DNA from: Nanobdellota archaeon | GTDB taxonomy: Archaea > Nanobdellota > Nanobdellia > Pacearchaeales > GW2011-AR1 | DNA: 64,000 bases | Direction of reading: 5' to 3' | Assembly (NCBI GenBank): GCA_024654565.1 | Contig: JANLHM010000009.1 | Span: 89,945-153,944 of the forward strand | Position numbers and translations under genes: made by a program | Notes under the pieces: generated by a model | The model's database searches: none | What the model was told of the DNA's origin: nothing | Seen by the model: only the letters and a program-made list of their open reading frames with translations | Shown: positions 10,191-19,671 of the stretch, piece by piece | Numbering within the stretch: the stretch's first letter is position 1 | How the letters are laid out: each line of letters opens with the position of its first letter

Positions 10191-12230
10191 TTAAATTTTC
10201 TTTCTTCTGAGTAAGTTAGCATTCCCGACAACAGTTATTGAAGAAGCTGCCATTGCAATTTCAGCTATAACTGGATGTAAAACTCCTGCCACAGCAAGAG
10301 GGATTGCAATAGTGTTGTATGCAAAAGCCCAGAATAAATTTTGCTTTATTTTTGAAAATGTTGCTTTGGAGAGTTCAATTGCTTGAACAACTCCTGTTAA
10401 AGAACCTTTAGTCAAAACGATGTCCCCAGATTCTATTGCAATGTCTGTTCCAGTACCCATAGCAATTCCAACATTAGCCTGTTTTAATGCTGGGGCATCA
10501 TTAATTCCATCTCCGACAAAAGCAACAAAAGTCCCCCCATTTTTATCTTGAATTCTTTTAATTTCAAGAGATTTTCCCTCAGGAAGAACATTTGCTATAA
10601 CTTTTTTTATTCCTACTTCCTTTGCAATAGCTTCTGCTGTTCTTTCATTGTCTCCAGTAATCATAACCGTATAATATCCCCTCTTATGTAATTCCTTTAA
10701 AGCCTTAAAAGAATCTTCTTTAACTGAATCAGCCACAGCAATAAGGCCCAAAACTTTTTTATCTTTTTCAAGGGCAAGAGCCATAACAGTTTTCCCTTCT
10801 TTTTCAAGGTCTTCAATTTTTTTAGAAAAATCTTTTAAGTTAATCTTATTTTCATCCATTAGCCTTTTGTTTCCAATTAAATATTTTTTATTGAGAACAG
10901 TCCCTTCAATTCCCCTTCCCCTTAAGTTTTTAAAATTCTTAACTACCTTGTAATTTTTTAAATTTGCATAGTTAACAATTGCTTTAGATAAGGGGTGTTC
11001 AGACAACTTTTCCAAGCTCCCTGCAACTTCTAAAAATTCTTTTTCTTTAACTCCTTTTCCCATTTCAACATTAGTTACTTCTGGCTTTCCTTTTGTAATT
11101 GTTCCAGTTTTGTCAAATACGATCACTTTGACATTTTTCATTGTCTGAATTGCTTCACCTTTCCTTATCAAAATGCCCCTCTTAGCACCCATTCCCGAAC
11201 CAACAGTCAAAGCAATTGGAGTAGCTAGACCAAGGGCACAAGGACATGAAATCACAAGAACCGCAATACTTGCCCCAAATGCAGAACTAAAATTTCCAAA
11301 AATGCTCCATCCAATAAAAGTCAAGATTGACAAGGCTAAAACTGAAGGAACAAAAATATTTGTAATCTTATCCGCCATTTTTTGAATCGGAATTTTACTT
11401 CCTTGAGCTTCTTCAACAAGGTCAATAATATGAGCTAAAAAAGTGTCTTTTCCTACTTTTGTTGCTTTGACATATAAAATTCCATCCTGATTTATTGTTG
11501 CTCCAATAACATTACTTCCCTTGAGTTTGTCAATTGGTAAACTTTCCCCCGTAACCATTGATTCATCAACTGAACTCTCTCCCTTTGTCACAATTCCATC
11601 TGTAGGAATTTTTTCCCCAGGTTTAATAATCATAATATCCCCAACCTTTACTTCTGAAATTGGAATTTCAATTTCAGTTTTCCCCCTTAAAATTCTTGCA
11701 TTTTTTGCACCCATTTCTAAGAGTTTTCTTATTTCCTGACCTGCACGCCCCCTTGCTTTTGCTTCAATATATTTACCCGTAACGAAAATTGCCATTATCA
11801 TTGCGGCAACTCCTGAATAATCTTGAACCGGTAAAAAGAACTGCAAAAATCCTGTGAGATAAGCGACAACAGTTCCTAATGCAATCAATGAATCCATATT
11901 AAAGTAAAAACTAATAAATCCCCTAAATCCCGATTTAAGTGTCGAAAGACCAACAATAAAAATTACAGGAAATGCAAATGTAAGGGAAATTAAAAGCATA
12001 ACCTCACTTGAAAAAACCATCATCCCAAAAATCAAAGGCAAAATATACATAATAAGAATTATTGGAATAGTGAGAATCCATCCCCATATTAATTTCTTTT
12101 TCCACATTTCTATTTCTTTTTCCTCAGGAGTTTCACCATGGTTGTGCAAATATTCTTTATCTTTTTTCGAATGATTCATATCTCTCATATTTTTTTCCAT
12201 TTTAACAATTTTCAATTTCTTTTGCTTCAT
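10191..12230 (-). CDS. copA: Copper-transporting P1B-type ATPase
   Basis: [43 protein letters not shown]. Confidence 0.95.
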   Translation of the reverse strand: MKQKKLKIVKMEKNMRDMNHSKKDKEYLHNHGETPEEKEIEMWKKKLIWGWILTIPIILIMYILPLIFGMMVFSSEVMLLISLTFAFPVIFIVGLSTLKSGFRGFISFYFNMDSLIALGTVVAYLTGFLQFFLPVQDYSGVAAMIMAIFVTGKYIEAKARGRAGQEIRKLLEMGAKNARILRGKTEIEIPISEVKVGDIMIIKPGEKIPTDGIVTKGESSVDESMVTGESLPIDKLKGSNVIGATINQDGILYVKATKVGKDTFLAHIIDLVEEAQGSKIPIQKMADKITNIFVPSVLALSILTFIGWSIFGNFSSAFGASIAVLVISCPCALGLATPIALTVGSGMGAKRGILIRKGEAIQTMKNVKVIVFDKTGTITKGKPEVTNVEMGKGVKEKEFLEVAGSLEKLSEHPLSKAIVNYANLKNYKVVKNFKNLRGRGIEGTVLNKKYLIGNKRLMDENKINLKDFSKKIEDLEKEGKTVMALALEKDKKVLGLIAVADSVKEDSFKALKELHKRGYYTVMITGDNERTAEAIAKEVGIKKVIANVLPEGKSLEIKRIQDKNGGTFVAFVGDGINDAPALKQANVGIAMGTGTDIAIESGDIVLTKGSLTGVVQAIELSKATFSKIKQNLFWAFAYNTIAIPLAVAGVLHPVIAEIAMAASSITVVGNANLLRRKKI

Positions 12231-12432
12231 ATCCAGCTTTTTTTACAGCATGCTTCAACTCTTCATCTTTAACTGTGTCTTCGCACTCAATAATTGCCTT
12301 CCTTGTCATCATACTTACATTTGCAGAATTTATCCCTGAAACTTTTTTCAAGCTTCTCTCGATGTTTGCTGCACACGAAGCACAATGCATCCCTTCAATT
12401 GTAATTTTCTTTTTCATTTTATAACCCCCCAT
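12202..12432 (-). CDS. Stand-alone heavy-metal-associated (HMA) domain
   Basis: [23 protein letters not shown]; GMxCxxC motif. Confidence 0.92.
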   Translation of the reverse strand: MGGYKMKKKITIEGMHCASCAANIERSLKKVSGINSANVSMMTRKAIIECEDTVKDEELKHAVKKAGYEAKEIENC

Positions 12433-12568
12433 TATTTTTAATTGTGTAACAAGTTACAATTTCACTTTTACAGTGTTTATCTTTTTTACATAGATTCTCA
12501 CAATTAATGGCATTTATATATGAACCTTTCAAATCAAAACAACATTTACTACATTTTTCTTTATTCAT
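12419..12568 (-). CDS. Small Cys-rich protein (start moved to internal ATG)
   Basis: MNKEKCSKCCFDLKGSYINAINCENLCKKDKHCKSEIVTCYT; supplied ORF is 12419..12631 but its N-term overlaps the cupredoxin gene. Confidence 0.5.
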   Translation of the reverse strand: MNKEKCSKCCFDLKGSYINAINCENLCKKDKHCKSEIVTCYTIKNNGGL

Positions 12569-12578
12569 TTTATTTTTA

Positions 12579-13037
12579 TTACTCCACAACCAGTGTTCCG
12601 GTTCCCATGCCCATTGAACAAGAAAACACAAAACTTCCTTTTTTAGTTGGAGTGAATTCTACATAATCTTCAGGAGTTCTAAGATTTTTTGAAATTCCAA
12701 AATCTCTTATCGTAAAACTTCTGTAACACCCTCCGACACTTTTATCAAGGTATATTCTGACAGGTTCATTTACTTTTACAGTTATGGTATTAGGGTAATA
12801 ATTGTAATTCTTGTAACTTAAAGTAATTTTTTGAATATCCCCTGAACCCCCTTCGTTAACTGCTCCTCCAGAAATAGTGGGGGTTTTAATTAAGAAAGCT
12901 CCGACTGCAACAACCAAAAGAATAATCATAACAACAGTAAACCAATTTTTCACGAGAATAATGTGCTCCTTGGTCCATAAACTATGAACCATATTGTTAA
13001 AGTCGTCAAAATTAAACTTAGAGAAATTATCCCCCAA
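12579..13037 (-). CDS. Cupredoxin-like membrane-anchored protein
   Basis: TM then NYYPNTITVKVNEPVRIYLDK…FVFSCSMGMGTGTLVVE. Confidence 0.8.
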   Translation of the reverse strand: MGDNFSKFNFDDFNNMVHSLWTKEHIILVKNWFTVVMIILLVVAVGAFLIKTPTISGGAVNEGGSGDIQKITLSYKNYNYYPNTITVKVNEPVRIYLDKSVGGCYRSFTIRDFGISKNLRTPEDYVEFTPTKKGSFVFSCSMGMGTGTLVVE

Positions 13038-13636
13038 TAGTCTTCTTTTCTTCCCCTAGGAAATTCTCTCATTTCATTATATACCATATAGTTTAAAGCG
13101 AAGATTATCACGGATGAAACAACAAAGACTAACACTCCTGCAACTCTAAGGTTATCATTAATCATCATAACTGCTGTCATCGCACCCATTATTCCCCCCA
13201 TAAAACCCGCCATAAGTCCTTCCATAACTCCCATTATCCCGCAACACCTACCGTTCCATACTCCAATAAAAATCCCAATACTCATTCCAACAACACTCCC
13301 CCAAAACATCCCATTAGTTGAACCAATAAAAAATCCTGGTAGAAATCCCGCAATCATACCGGATGTCATCCCTATCATCATCCCCGACATGCAAGCAAAT
13401 CTTTGATAAGCTCTTATCTGCCTTATCGAAGGTAAAACAATTGCATAACTTAAAATTGAAAAGAAAATAAAAAATCCATATTTTGGAATAAAGTTTTCAA
13501 TATTTTTTAAACTAAAAGAATACAAAATTGCAAATAACCCGAAAGAAACAAGAAGCGAGTAAAATATTGATTTTATTAGCTCTCCTTCAACTCTCTCCTT
13601 CCCATTCAATTCTTTTGTAAACTCTTTAACAGACAT
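12950..13636 (-). CDS. Gly/Met-rich multi-pass membrane protein
   Basis: SGMMIGMTSGMIAGFLPGFFIGS…EGLMAGFMGGIMGAMTAVMM. Confidence 0.7.
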   Translation of the reverse strand: MSVKEFTKELNGKERVEGELIKSIFYSLLVSFGLFAILYSFSLKNIENFIPKYGFFIFFSILSYAIVLPSIRQIRAYQRFACMSGMMIGMTSGMIAGFLPGFFIGSTNGMFWGSVVGMSIGIFIGVWNGRCCGIMGVMEGLMAGFMGGIMGAMTAVMMINDNLRVAGVLVFVVSSVIIFALNYMVYNEMREFPRGRKEDYWGIISLSLILTTLTIWFIVYGPRSTLFS

Positions 13637-13667
13637 TTTATTTTAATTCAACTTTCATTTATAATAC

Positions 13668-13686
13668 CTTTGGTGAAACTAATTTC
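13668..13686 (-). promoter_or_regulatory. Operator-like element copy 2
   Basis: Minus strand GAAATTAGTTTCACCAAAG followed by TATA-like ATTATAAAT, 32 nt from ATG at 13636. Confidence 0.6.
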
Positions 13687-13752
13687 GGATATGAAAATTT
13701 ATTCATATTTAAAACTTATTGTTTAAAAAATAAAATAAAAAATAATAAAATT

Positions 13753-14004
13753 TTATTTAACAATTTTATTATAAATCAATGCAATTGCGTAACCAAATAC
13801 AAATCCCCATATTGCCGCTTCAATCATACCCATGATTATCCCGAGAGGACTTATCGCAAAATACATATGCCATTCACTCATCATGTTCACCATCCCCCCA
13901 TAAGTTCCCGCATAACCAAAAAGCCCAAATAAAAGCATTGCTACTGCAGAAACAATTGCGAGAGAATATCCAAATGCAAGTTTGTTTAATTCTTGTGTTC
14001 TCAT
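13753..14004 (-). CDS. Small membrane protein (DUF5676-like)
   Basis: GYSLAIVSAVAMLLFGLFGY…PLGIIMGMIEAAIWGFVFGYAIALIYN; upstream AGGTG/AGGAGG. Confidence 0.6.
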   Translation of the reverse strand: MRTQELNKLAFGYSLAIVSAVAMLLFGLFGYAGTYGGMVNMMSEWHMYFAISPLGIIMGMIEAAIWGFVFGYAIALIYNKIVK

Positions 14005-14057
14005 TTTTCACCTCCTTTTTATTATAACGAAATCCCAAAATAAAAATGTTCCTATTT

Positions 14058-14267
14058 TTAACCCAAACATTCCCCGTATATTCCAGGATGATGACTCATG
14101 TGTTCATACCAATCCTGTTCAGTATACCCTGCGGGAACTGCACACTTTTCAGTTCTCGTTTTCCCTGAATCCCTGACTGCATCAATTATGCCCGGAAAAA
14201 AAGTAAAAACAAAAAGCAATAAGACTAAAATTCCAACAACAATATACAAAACAATTTTTTTATCCAC
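14058..14267 (-). CDS. Single-TM protein with Cys/His/Met extracytoplasmic motif
   Basis: TM then CAVPAGYTEQDWYEHMSHHPGIYGECLG. Confidence 0.65.
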   Translation of the reverse strand: MDKKIVLYIVVGILVLLLFVFTFFPGIIDAVRDSGKTRTEKCAVPAGYTEQDWYEHMSHHPGIYGECLG

Positions 14268-14721
14268 TTTTAATTTCCTCCATTTTATTTTTATGTCTAA
14301 CCATTAAAGTAATTCCCACCACATTAGAGATAATTCCAAAACTAAGAAATGCGGGTTGATATTTCATAAGAAAAAGTACTAAACCTGAAGCGCCTACAAG
14401 GGGGATTACATTAAGTAAAAAGTGAGTACAACACGCAATCATGCTCCCTCCAGAAATTCCTCCCGTTGTTGCAACTGTTCCCGTTAATTGTGCATGCTGT
14501 TTTATTGAAACAAATAATCCTATTTGAATTCCAAAACCAATCACAAGCGGAAAAATTAAGTACCATAAACTCCTTAAATTCAATAATGCAAAATCAATTC
14601 CCTGAAAAAGAGTTATAACTCCCACATAAAATCCAATTAAGATCAAACTTGAGAAAGCACCCCATAAGATGGACTTATCCTCCCCAGAAATCTTTCCGTT
14701 TTTATCCCCACAACAATCCAT
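14260..14721 (-). CDS. Membrane protein with ACCTH motif
   Basis: MDCCGDKNG…SMIACCTHFLLNVIPLVGASGLVLFLMKYQ. Confidence 0.65.
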   Translation of the reverse strand: MDCCGDKNGKISGEDKSILWGAFSSLILIGFYVGVITLFQGIDFALLNLRSLWYLIFPLVIGFGIQIGLFVSIKQHAQLTGTVATTGGISGGSMIACCTHFLLNVIPLVGASGLVLFLMKYQPAFLSFGIISNVVGITLMVRHKNKMEEIKSG

Positions 14722-14727
14722 TTATAT

Positions 14728-15168
14728 TTACCAATTCCTGCAACATTCTATTAATTTATTTACAAAACTTTTTGACTTTTTGTTTGAAAAAATAAAGATT
14801 ACACTAAAGATAAACCATAATCCAATTAAAATAAAAAAAGAGATTTTTTCAAAACCAGACAAAATAAAATAGATTATTGAAATGAAAGTTAACAATAAAG
14901 GAAGTCTGAAAACTTTTACTTTTTCACTAGCATTAGATTCGAAAATGTAAAACAAACCAAGTGAAGTGTGACCCATTAGTATTCCAAGAAGAATTTTGTC
15001 ATCAAATAAACCATATAAATTCAAAGCTAAAAGAATAATCCATGTCAAAGTTACAGATGCACAGATCACACAAAATTTTTTCTTAAATTTTTCAGAAAAG
15101 AATTCTTTTATCCCAAGTAAAACAAAAAAGAGAAGAAGTATTCCTCCGAGAACAAAATAAAATTCCAT
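14728..15168 (-). CDS. Multi-pass membrane protein with CVIC motif
   Basis: KKFCVICASVTLTWIILLALN. Confidence 0.6.
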   Translation of the reverse strand: MEFYFVLGGILLLFFVLLGIKEFFSEKFKKKFCVICASVTLTWIILLALNLYGLFDDKILLGILMGHTSLGLFYIFESNASEKVKVFRLPLLLTFISIIYFILSGFEKISFFILIGLWFIFSVIFIFSNKKSKSFVNKLIECCRNW

Positions 15169-16029
15169 TTAATTAATTACTTTCATGCCTGAATTTTCCC
15201 AAGCATTCATTCCCCCATCCAAATCATAAACTTTGTAACCCATCCCTTTCAATTTTTCCGCGACAATTCCTGACATTCTTCCACTTTTGCAATAAACTGC
15301 AATAGGTACTGAAAGGTCTTTTGGAAGCTGATCCATGTACTTTTCAATGTTTTCCCAATCTTCAACAACTAAATCGGTTCCTTCAAGTTCACCCACGTAC
15401 GGAGTGTGAGTATTCAATAAAAAAACATCTTCGTTTTGAAGGAGATACTGAAATTCTTCAGGAGAAAGATTTTCAATTGACCCAGTGGGGGTTGTTCCCC
15501 CTAATTCGGGTAAAGCAAACTGCAAAATAGTTCCAAAGAGAATTAAAAGAACTAAAGTCAATACAGTTCCTTGAAAAGGAATTGTTTTTCCTTTCCTTTT
15601 TTTAGTTAATGATTTACTCAAAATTGGGGAGGCAAAAACCAACAGACCCCCAAAAAGTCCGCTAAAAATTGAATAATTAACCGCATAAGTTTTCCCATAT
15701 TCCCCCATAAAGAAAAGATACAAGGGTCCAACTGCACTAAATATTGGAAGCAAAGGAAGAAGTGTCAGCAAAAAAACTCCAACAACAATTAAAGTTTTTT
15801 GGAATTTAAAATAATTTTTTTTAACAACTTTTGACATCCATAATCCCATTGACATTGAAAACCCTCCAACAAACAAAGCAACTACAACTTTACCGACTCC
15901 AAGCCATACTGCCCCAGTAGCTGCAGCACCAGCCCCGATTGTGCAAAGAGGGCAATGAGCACTGACTTCTCTTATTGAAAAGATTGCCAACCCCAAAAAA
16001 GTTAAAAATAAAAAATTTAATTTTTTCAT
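15169..16029 (-). CDS. Multi-pass membrane domain (CPLC) fused to rhodanese
   Basis: SAHCPLCTIGAGAAATGAVW N-term; C-term DVFLLNTHTPY…VYCKSGRMSGIVAEKLKGMGYKVYDLDGGMNAW. Confidence 0.85.
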   Translation of the reverse strand: MKKLNFLFLTFLGLAIFSIREVSAHCPLCTIGAGAAATGAVWLGVGKVVVALFVGGFSMSMGLWMSKVVKKNYFKFQKTLIVVGVFLLTLLPLLPIFSAVGPLYLFFMGEYGKTYAVNYSIFSGLFGGLLVFASPILSKSLTKKRKGKTIPFQGTVLTLVLLILFGTILQFALPELGGTTPTGSIENLSPEEFQYLLQNEDVFLLNTHTPYVGELEGTDLVVEDWENIEKYMDQLPKDLSVPIAVYCKSGRMSGIVAEKLKGMGYKVYDLDGGMNAWENSGMKVIN

Positions 16030-16034
16030 TGCAA

Positions 16035-16505
16035 TTATATCCTCATAAACTCAAATAAGCTCCTATCATGATTTACTCCGTATATAACAAAATCTCCTTT
16101 TTTTGCACCAGGCATTCCTGGACTTCCATTTGGCATCCCAGGCATCCCAATTCCTGCAATGTCTGGATTTTCTGTAAGCATCTTTTCAATTGCTTCTAAA
16201 GGAACATGACCTTCAACAAAGTAATCTCCAACAATAGTTGTATGACAACTTTCTAAAAAACCAGGAATTTCATATTTATCCATTATTTTTTTATTGTCTG
16301 TGACAGCGACCATGTTTACATTTGAATTTCCCTTTCCTTTAAAATACTGGAAATAAACTTCACAACATCCACATGATGAAGATTTGTAAATAGACATTTT
16401 TTCATCAAAGTCTTCAAGACTTTTTCCAGATCCACTTCCTGCTAAGAAGACCACTACAAAAACTACCACAATTCCAAATAAAAAATACAAAGTTTTTCTT
16501 TTCAT
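16035..16505 (-). CDS. DUF411-type metal-binding protein
   Basis: MSIYKSSSCGCCEVYFQYF…IPGFLESCHTTIVGDYFVEGHVPLEAI. Confidence 0.88.
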   Translation of the reverse strand: MKRKTLYFLFGIVVVFVVVFLAGSGSGKSLEDFDEKMSIYKSSSCGCCEVYFQYFKGKGNSNVNMVAVTDNKKIMDKYEIPGFLESCHTTIVGDYFVEGHVPLEAIEKMLTENPDIAGIGMPGMPNGSPGMPGAKKGDFVIYGVNHDRSLFEFMRI

Positions 16506-16525
16506 TTTAAATTATTTTAGATTAA

Positions 16526-16681
16526 TTAACAACCTCCAACCATTCCTCCTGCTGAGGGAGCTACAGCACCAGCAGTACTAGTTGCTGCCTGAACTCCTGA
16601 AGCGCCAACTTGAAAAACCAAAACTAAAGCCACAATAAACAGAATTCCTATAACTCCCCAGAGTAATACATTTCGTTCCAT
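16526..16681 (-). CDS. Single-TM small protein ending MVGGC (ORF track start 16780; RBS-supported ATG at 16681)
   Basis: MERNVLLWGVIGILFIVALVLVFQVGA…GGMVGGC*; AAAGGAGGT just upstream of ATG. Confidence 0.65.
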   Translation of the reverse strand: MERNVLLWGVIGILFIVALVLVFQVGASGVQAATSTAGAVAPSAGGMVGGC

Positions 16682-16769
16682 CTTTATTTTACCTCCTTTC
16701 AAGTTTTCTGAATTTCCATCTAAATCCTTGCAACATCCATCATGATTTTTCGTTTTACAACAATCCATT

Positions 16770-16997
16770 TTAACAGCCACCCACCATTTGGTTATTTACA
16801 GGTGAAGCTCCTCCTCTTACTCTTGAAGGAATTGTTCCATGCATTTCATAATTCATTATTTCATTTACACTCCACCCTGTTGTGTCTATTTCCCCTTCAA
16901 TTGTAGATGTACTTCCAAACCCTGCCTGAAAAACCAAAAATAATGCAACTATAAACAAACCCACCATCACAATCCAAATTGCAATATTTTTTTCCAT
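16770..16997 (-). CDS. Single-TM small protein ending MVGGC
   Basis: MEKNIAIWIVMVGLFIVALFLVFQAGFG…NNQMVGGC*; upstream AGGAGG. Confidence 0.75.
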   Translation of the reverse strand: MEKNIAIWIVMVGLFIVALFLVFQAGFGSTSTIEGEIDTTGWSVNEIMNYEMHGTIPSRVRGGASPVNNQMVGGC

Positions 16998-17090
16998 TTT
17001 AAAATTTCCTCCTTTTATTTTTATTTATTATATAAAAAAAAGGAAAGGGATGTAAAGACCCCAAAAAATTAAAATATAAACTGTTCATCT

Positions 17091-17753
17091 TTAACATCCT
17101 CCCACCATAGAACCACCTGAAGTTTTACCTTGCTCAATTCCTCTGTAAAGATTTGAAGCAAGATTCACATAATCCTTTGAATCAATTCCATTTTCCTCTA
17201 AAGCTATTGCTTTACTCTCATGAATTTCGGGGAAAAATAGAACTTTCCATTTTCCCAGTTCAGACAAAATTTCAATATCTGACATTTCGGGATTGTTTAT
17301 TAATAAATACTTTGCAAGACCCCTCATTGCATAACTGTGAGCACATCCACACGCCCTTTCTCCGTTAGCAAAGATGATTGAATTTGCTCCACAGCAATAT
17401 TCACAACTTATTGAACCTGCAATTTTTGTGTATCTATTCATCTCTTCAGAATTTAAATCCATATCTTCATATTGGGCAAGTTTCCTTATTGTTGCATCGG
17501 CAAGCTGGGGATTACTAGCAGTCACATCGTCATAACTAACTCCTAATACGGTCCCATAAATTGCTGGAACTCCTTTTGGGATGATTTCAGAAGCTGAAAC
17601 TGTTCCAATACCTCCAACAGACTGACCTGAAGAAACTTTACCAATATTAAATGCAACCACTAAAAGTAAAATTGCAATTATTCCAATCTGGATATATAGT
17701 TCTGTGTCGGGTTTTCCTCCTTTTCTTTTTTCTGTTACGGTTTTGTTCACCAT
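17091..17753 (-). CDS. Membrane-anchored PCYCGC-like protein ending MVGGC
   Basis: TM then CEYCCGANSIIFANGERACGCAHSYAMRGLAKYLL; C-term GGSMVGGC*. Confidence 0.75.
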   Translation of the reverse strand: MVNKTVTEKRKGGKPDTELYIQIGIIAILLLVVAFNIGKVSSGQSVGGIGTVSASEIIPKGVPAIYGTVLGVSYDDVTASNPQLADATIRKLAQYEDMDLNSEEMNRYTKIAGSISCEYCCGANSIIFANGERACGCAHSYAMRGLAKYLLINNPEMSDIEILSELGKWKVLFFPEIHESKAIALEENGIDSKDYVNLASNLYRGIEQGKTSGGSMVGGC

Positions 17754-17784
17754 GGTGATTTAAAAAAAACCTTTTATTTAACCG

Positions 17785-17803
17785 CTTTGGTGAAACTAGT
17801 TTC
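17785..17803 (-). promoter_or_regulatory. Operator-like element copy 1
   Basis: Minus strand GAAACTAGTTTCACCAAAG (contains palindrome GAAACTAGTTTC), 32 nt from ATG at 17753. Confidence 0.6.
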
Positions 17804-17849
17804 AAGAGGTGCTTAAATCCAGAAGATATAAAAACCCATTTTTGATTTT

Positions 17850-18347
17850 TTGAGTATGGAAAACAAACATGTGGGTTACCTTTTGATTGGAATTTCAATA
17901 TTAGTAATAATAATTGTTCTAATGTTCAACTCCACTTTAAAAGAGATTGTAACATCTAGCTGCACATTGGCTCACGGAGACTCAACGTCATGCCCAATGT
18001 ATGAAACAATAAACAAGCAGACATACATTGCATTAGGGGTTATAGGCCTTTTAATCATAGTCAGTCTAGTTCTAATTTTTTCTAAACCCGATGAAAAAAT
18101 AGTAATTAAAAAAATAAAGGAAAAACAAATAAAGAAGTCAATTGACAAGTCAAAACTTGAAAAAGATGAAAAGGAAGTAATTAATTTTTTAATAAATGAA
18201 GGAAATGCAGTTTTCCAAAAAGACTTGATGGAAAAACTTGAAATAGGTAAAGTAAAAATGACTCGACTTCTAGATAAACTCGAAGCAAAGCAGTTTATTA
18301 TAAGAAAAAGAAGAGGAATGAATAATATAGTTGTTTTAAAAGAATAA
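17850..18347 (+). CDS. Two-TM protein with C-terminal winged-helix domain; putative membrane-bound regulator
   Basis: TM–SSCTLAHGDSTSCPMYETINKQ–TM–linker–EKEVINFLINEGNAVFQKDLMEKLEIGKVKMTRLLDKLEAK; TATA-like GATATAAAAA at about 17825. Confidence 0.75.
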   Translation: MSMENKHVGYLLIGISILVIIIVLMFNSTLKEIVTSSCTLAHGDSTSCPMYETINKQTYIALGVIGLLIIVSLVLIFSKPDEKIVIKKIKEKQIKKSIDKSKLEKDEKEVINFLINEGNAVFQKDLMEKLEIGKVKMTRLLDKLEAKQFIIRKRRGMNNIVVLKE

Positions 18348-18824
18348 ATGAAAAAAACAAAAGAAGCATTTGAATGGATTGTCCCTATTTTAAGAAAAAA
18401 TAAAATTCCTTTTCAAATCACGGGGGGATTGGCCGCAAGAATTTATGGGTCAAATAGAACTCTTGCTGATATGGACATTGATTTGCCAGAGAAGAATATT
18501 ATTAAATTAGAACCGATTTTGAAAGATTACATAATTTATGGACCAAAAATGTATTGTGACAATAATTTTAAACTGTTATTGATGACTCTTAATTTCGGGG
18601 GTCAAAAGATAGACTTATGTGGAATAGAAAACCAAAAGGTCTTCAATAAAAATACTAAAAAGTGGGAAAAAGAAAAAATAAATTTATCCCAAGCAACAAA
18701 TAAAATAGCATACGGACTAAAGATCCCAGTAATTCCATTGGAAGATTTAATTAACTATAAAAGTAAAATAAGAAGAAGGGTTGATTTAATAGATATTCGT
18801 AATATTAGTTCAGAGGTCCATTAA
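18348..18824 (+). CDS. Nucleotidyltransferase-fold protein
   Basis: FQITGGLAARIYGSNRTLADMDIDLP. Confidence 0.65.
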   Translation: MKKTKEAFEWIVPILRKNKIPFQITGGLAARIYGSNRTLADMDIDLPEKNIIKLEPILKDYIIYGPKMYCDNNFKLLLMTLNFGGQKIDLCGIENQKVFNKNTKKWEKEKINLSQATNKIAYGLKIPVIPLEDLINYKSKIRRRVDLIDIRNISSEVH

Positions 18825-18883
18825 CTTTAAATATGAAAAAAAATTGGAAAGTTTACAGAGTTGAAAAGGAGGAAATAGAGTTA

Positions 18884-19654
18884 ATGAGTGAAACAATTCA
18901 AATAAAGAAAGATACTTTTTACAAGGGTTCAATTGTAGTTCTTGCTGTGCTTTTAATAGTCTCTATATTTACAGGAGGTTTTGGAACAGGAGGAACTGGT
19001 GCAGTGACTCAGAATCCGACAGGTGGAACTCCTGCACAAGGAACAGGTGGAGCAGCAGCAACTGCCAACGTGGGGGTAATAACAAATAATCCGGAACTCT
19101 TTCCAGCTTTAGGCCCTGCTAATGCAGAAGATGTGGTAATTGAACTTTCAGACTATCAATGCCCTTATTGTACTTTAGCTTCGGGGATTCCTGAATGGAC
19201 AAAAGAATCTCAATACCAACAGTATAGTGGTCTTATAGGTGCAGCCGGAAAAGTTAAGGAATTAGCAGAAAATGGTGAAATAAGGTTTATCTATGTACCA
19301 CTTGCTTTCCTAGGTGATGAATCAATTGATGCGGCCCAGGCAGCATATTGCGCAGGGGACCAAGGTAAATACTTCGAAATGCATGACGCTATTTTTGCAG
19401 CAAGTACTGGTCCAACTGAACACGATGGGAAGTATTCAAAAGCTAACCTTAAGTTAATTGCGCAAGGTGTAGAAGGTATCGACACAAACGCCTTCAACAG
19501 TTGCCTTGACAGCGATAAAAATAAAGCTAAGGTCGAGCAAGCAACAAGTATTGTACAAGGTGCGGGATTCCAAATTTCAACACCTCAATTCTGGGTAAAT
19601 GGACAACAGTCTCAGGCTTCCTGGACTGCAATACAAGCTGCAATAAACCAGTAA
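18884..19654 (+). CDS. DsbA-like thioredoxin-fold protein 1 (ORF track start 18833; RBS favours ATG at 18884)
   Basis: VIELSDYQCPYC motif; TM anchor; AAGGAGG before 18884. Confidence 0.9.
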   Translation: MSETIQIKKDTFYKGSIVVLAVLLIVSIFTGGFGTGGTGAVTQNPTGGTPAQGTGGAAATANVGVITNNPELFPALGPANAEDVVIELSDYQCPYCTLASGIPEWTKESQYQQYSGLIGAAGKVKELAENGEIRFIYVPLAFLGDESIDAAQAAYCAGDQGKYFEMHDAIFAASTGPTEHDGKYSKANLKLIAQGVEGIDTNAFNSCLDSDKNKAKVEQATSIVQGAGFQISTPQFWVNGQQSQASWTAIQAAINQ

Positions 19655-19671
19655 ATTTAAATTAATTTTTT

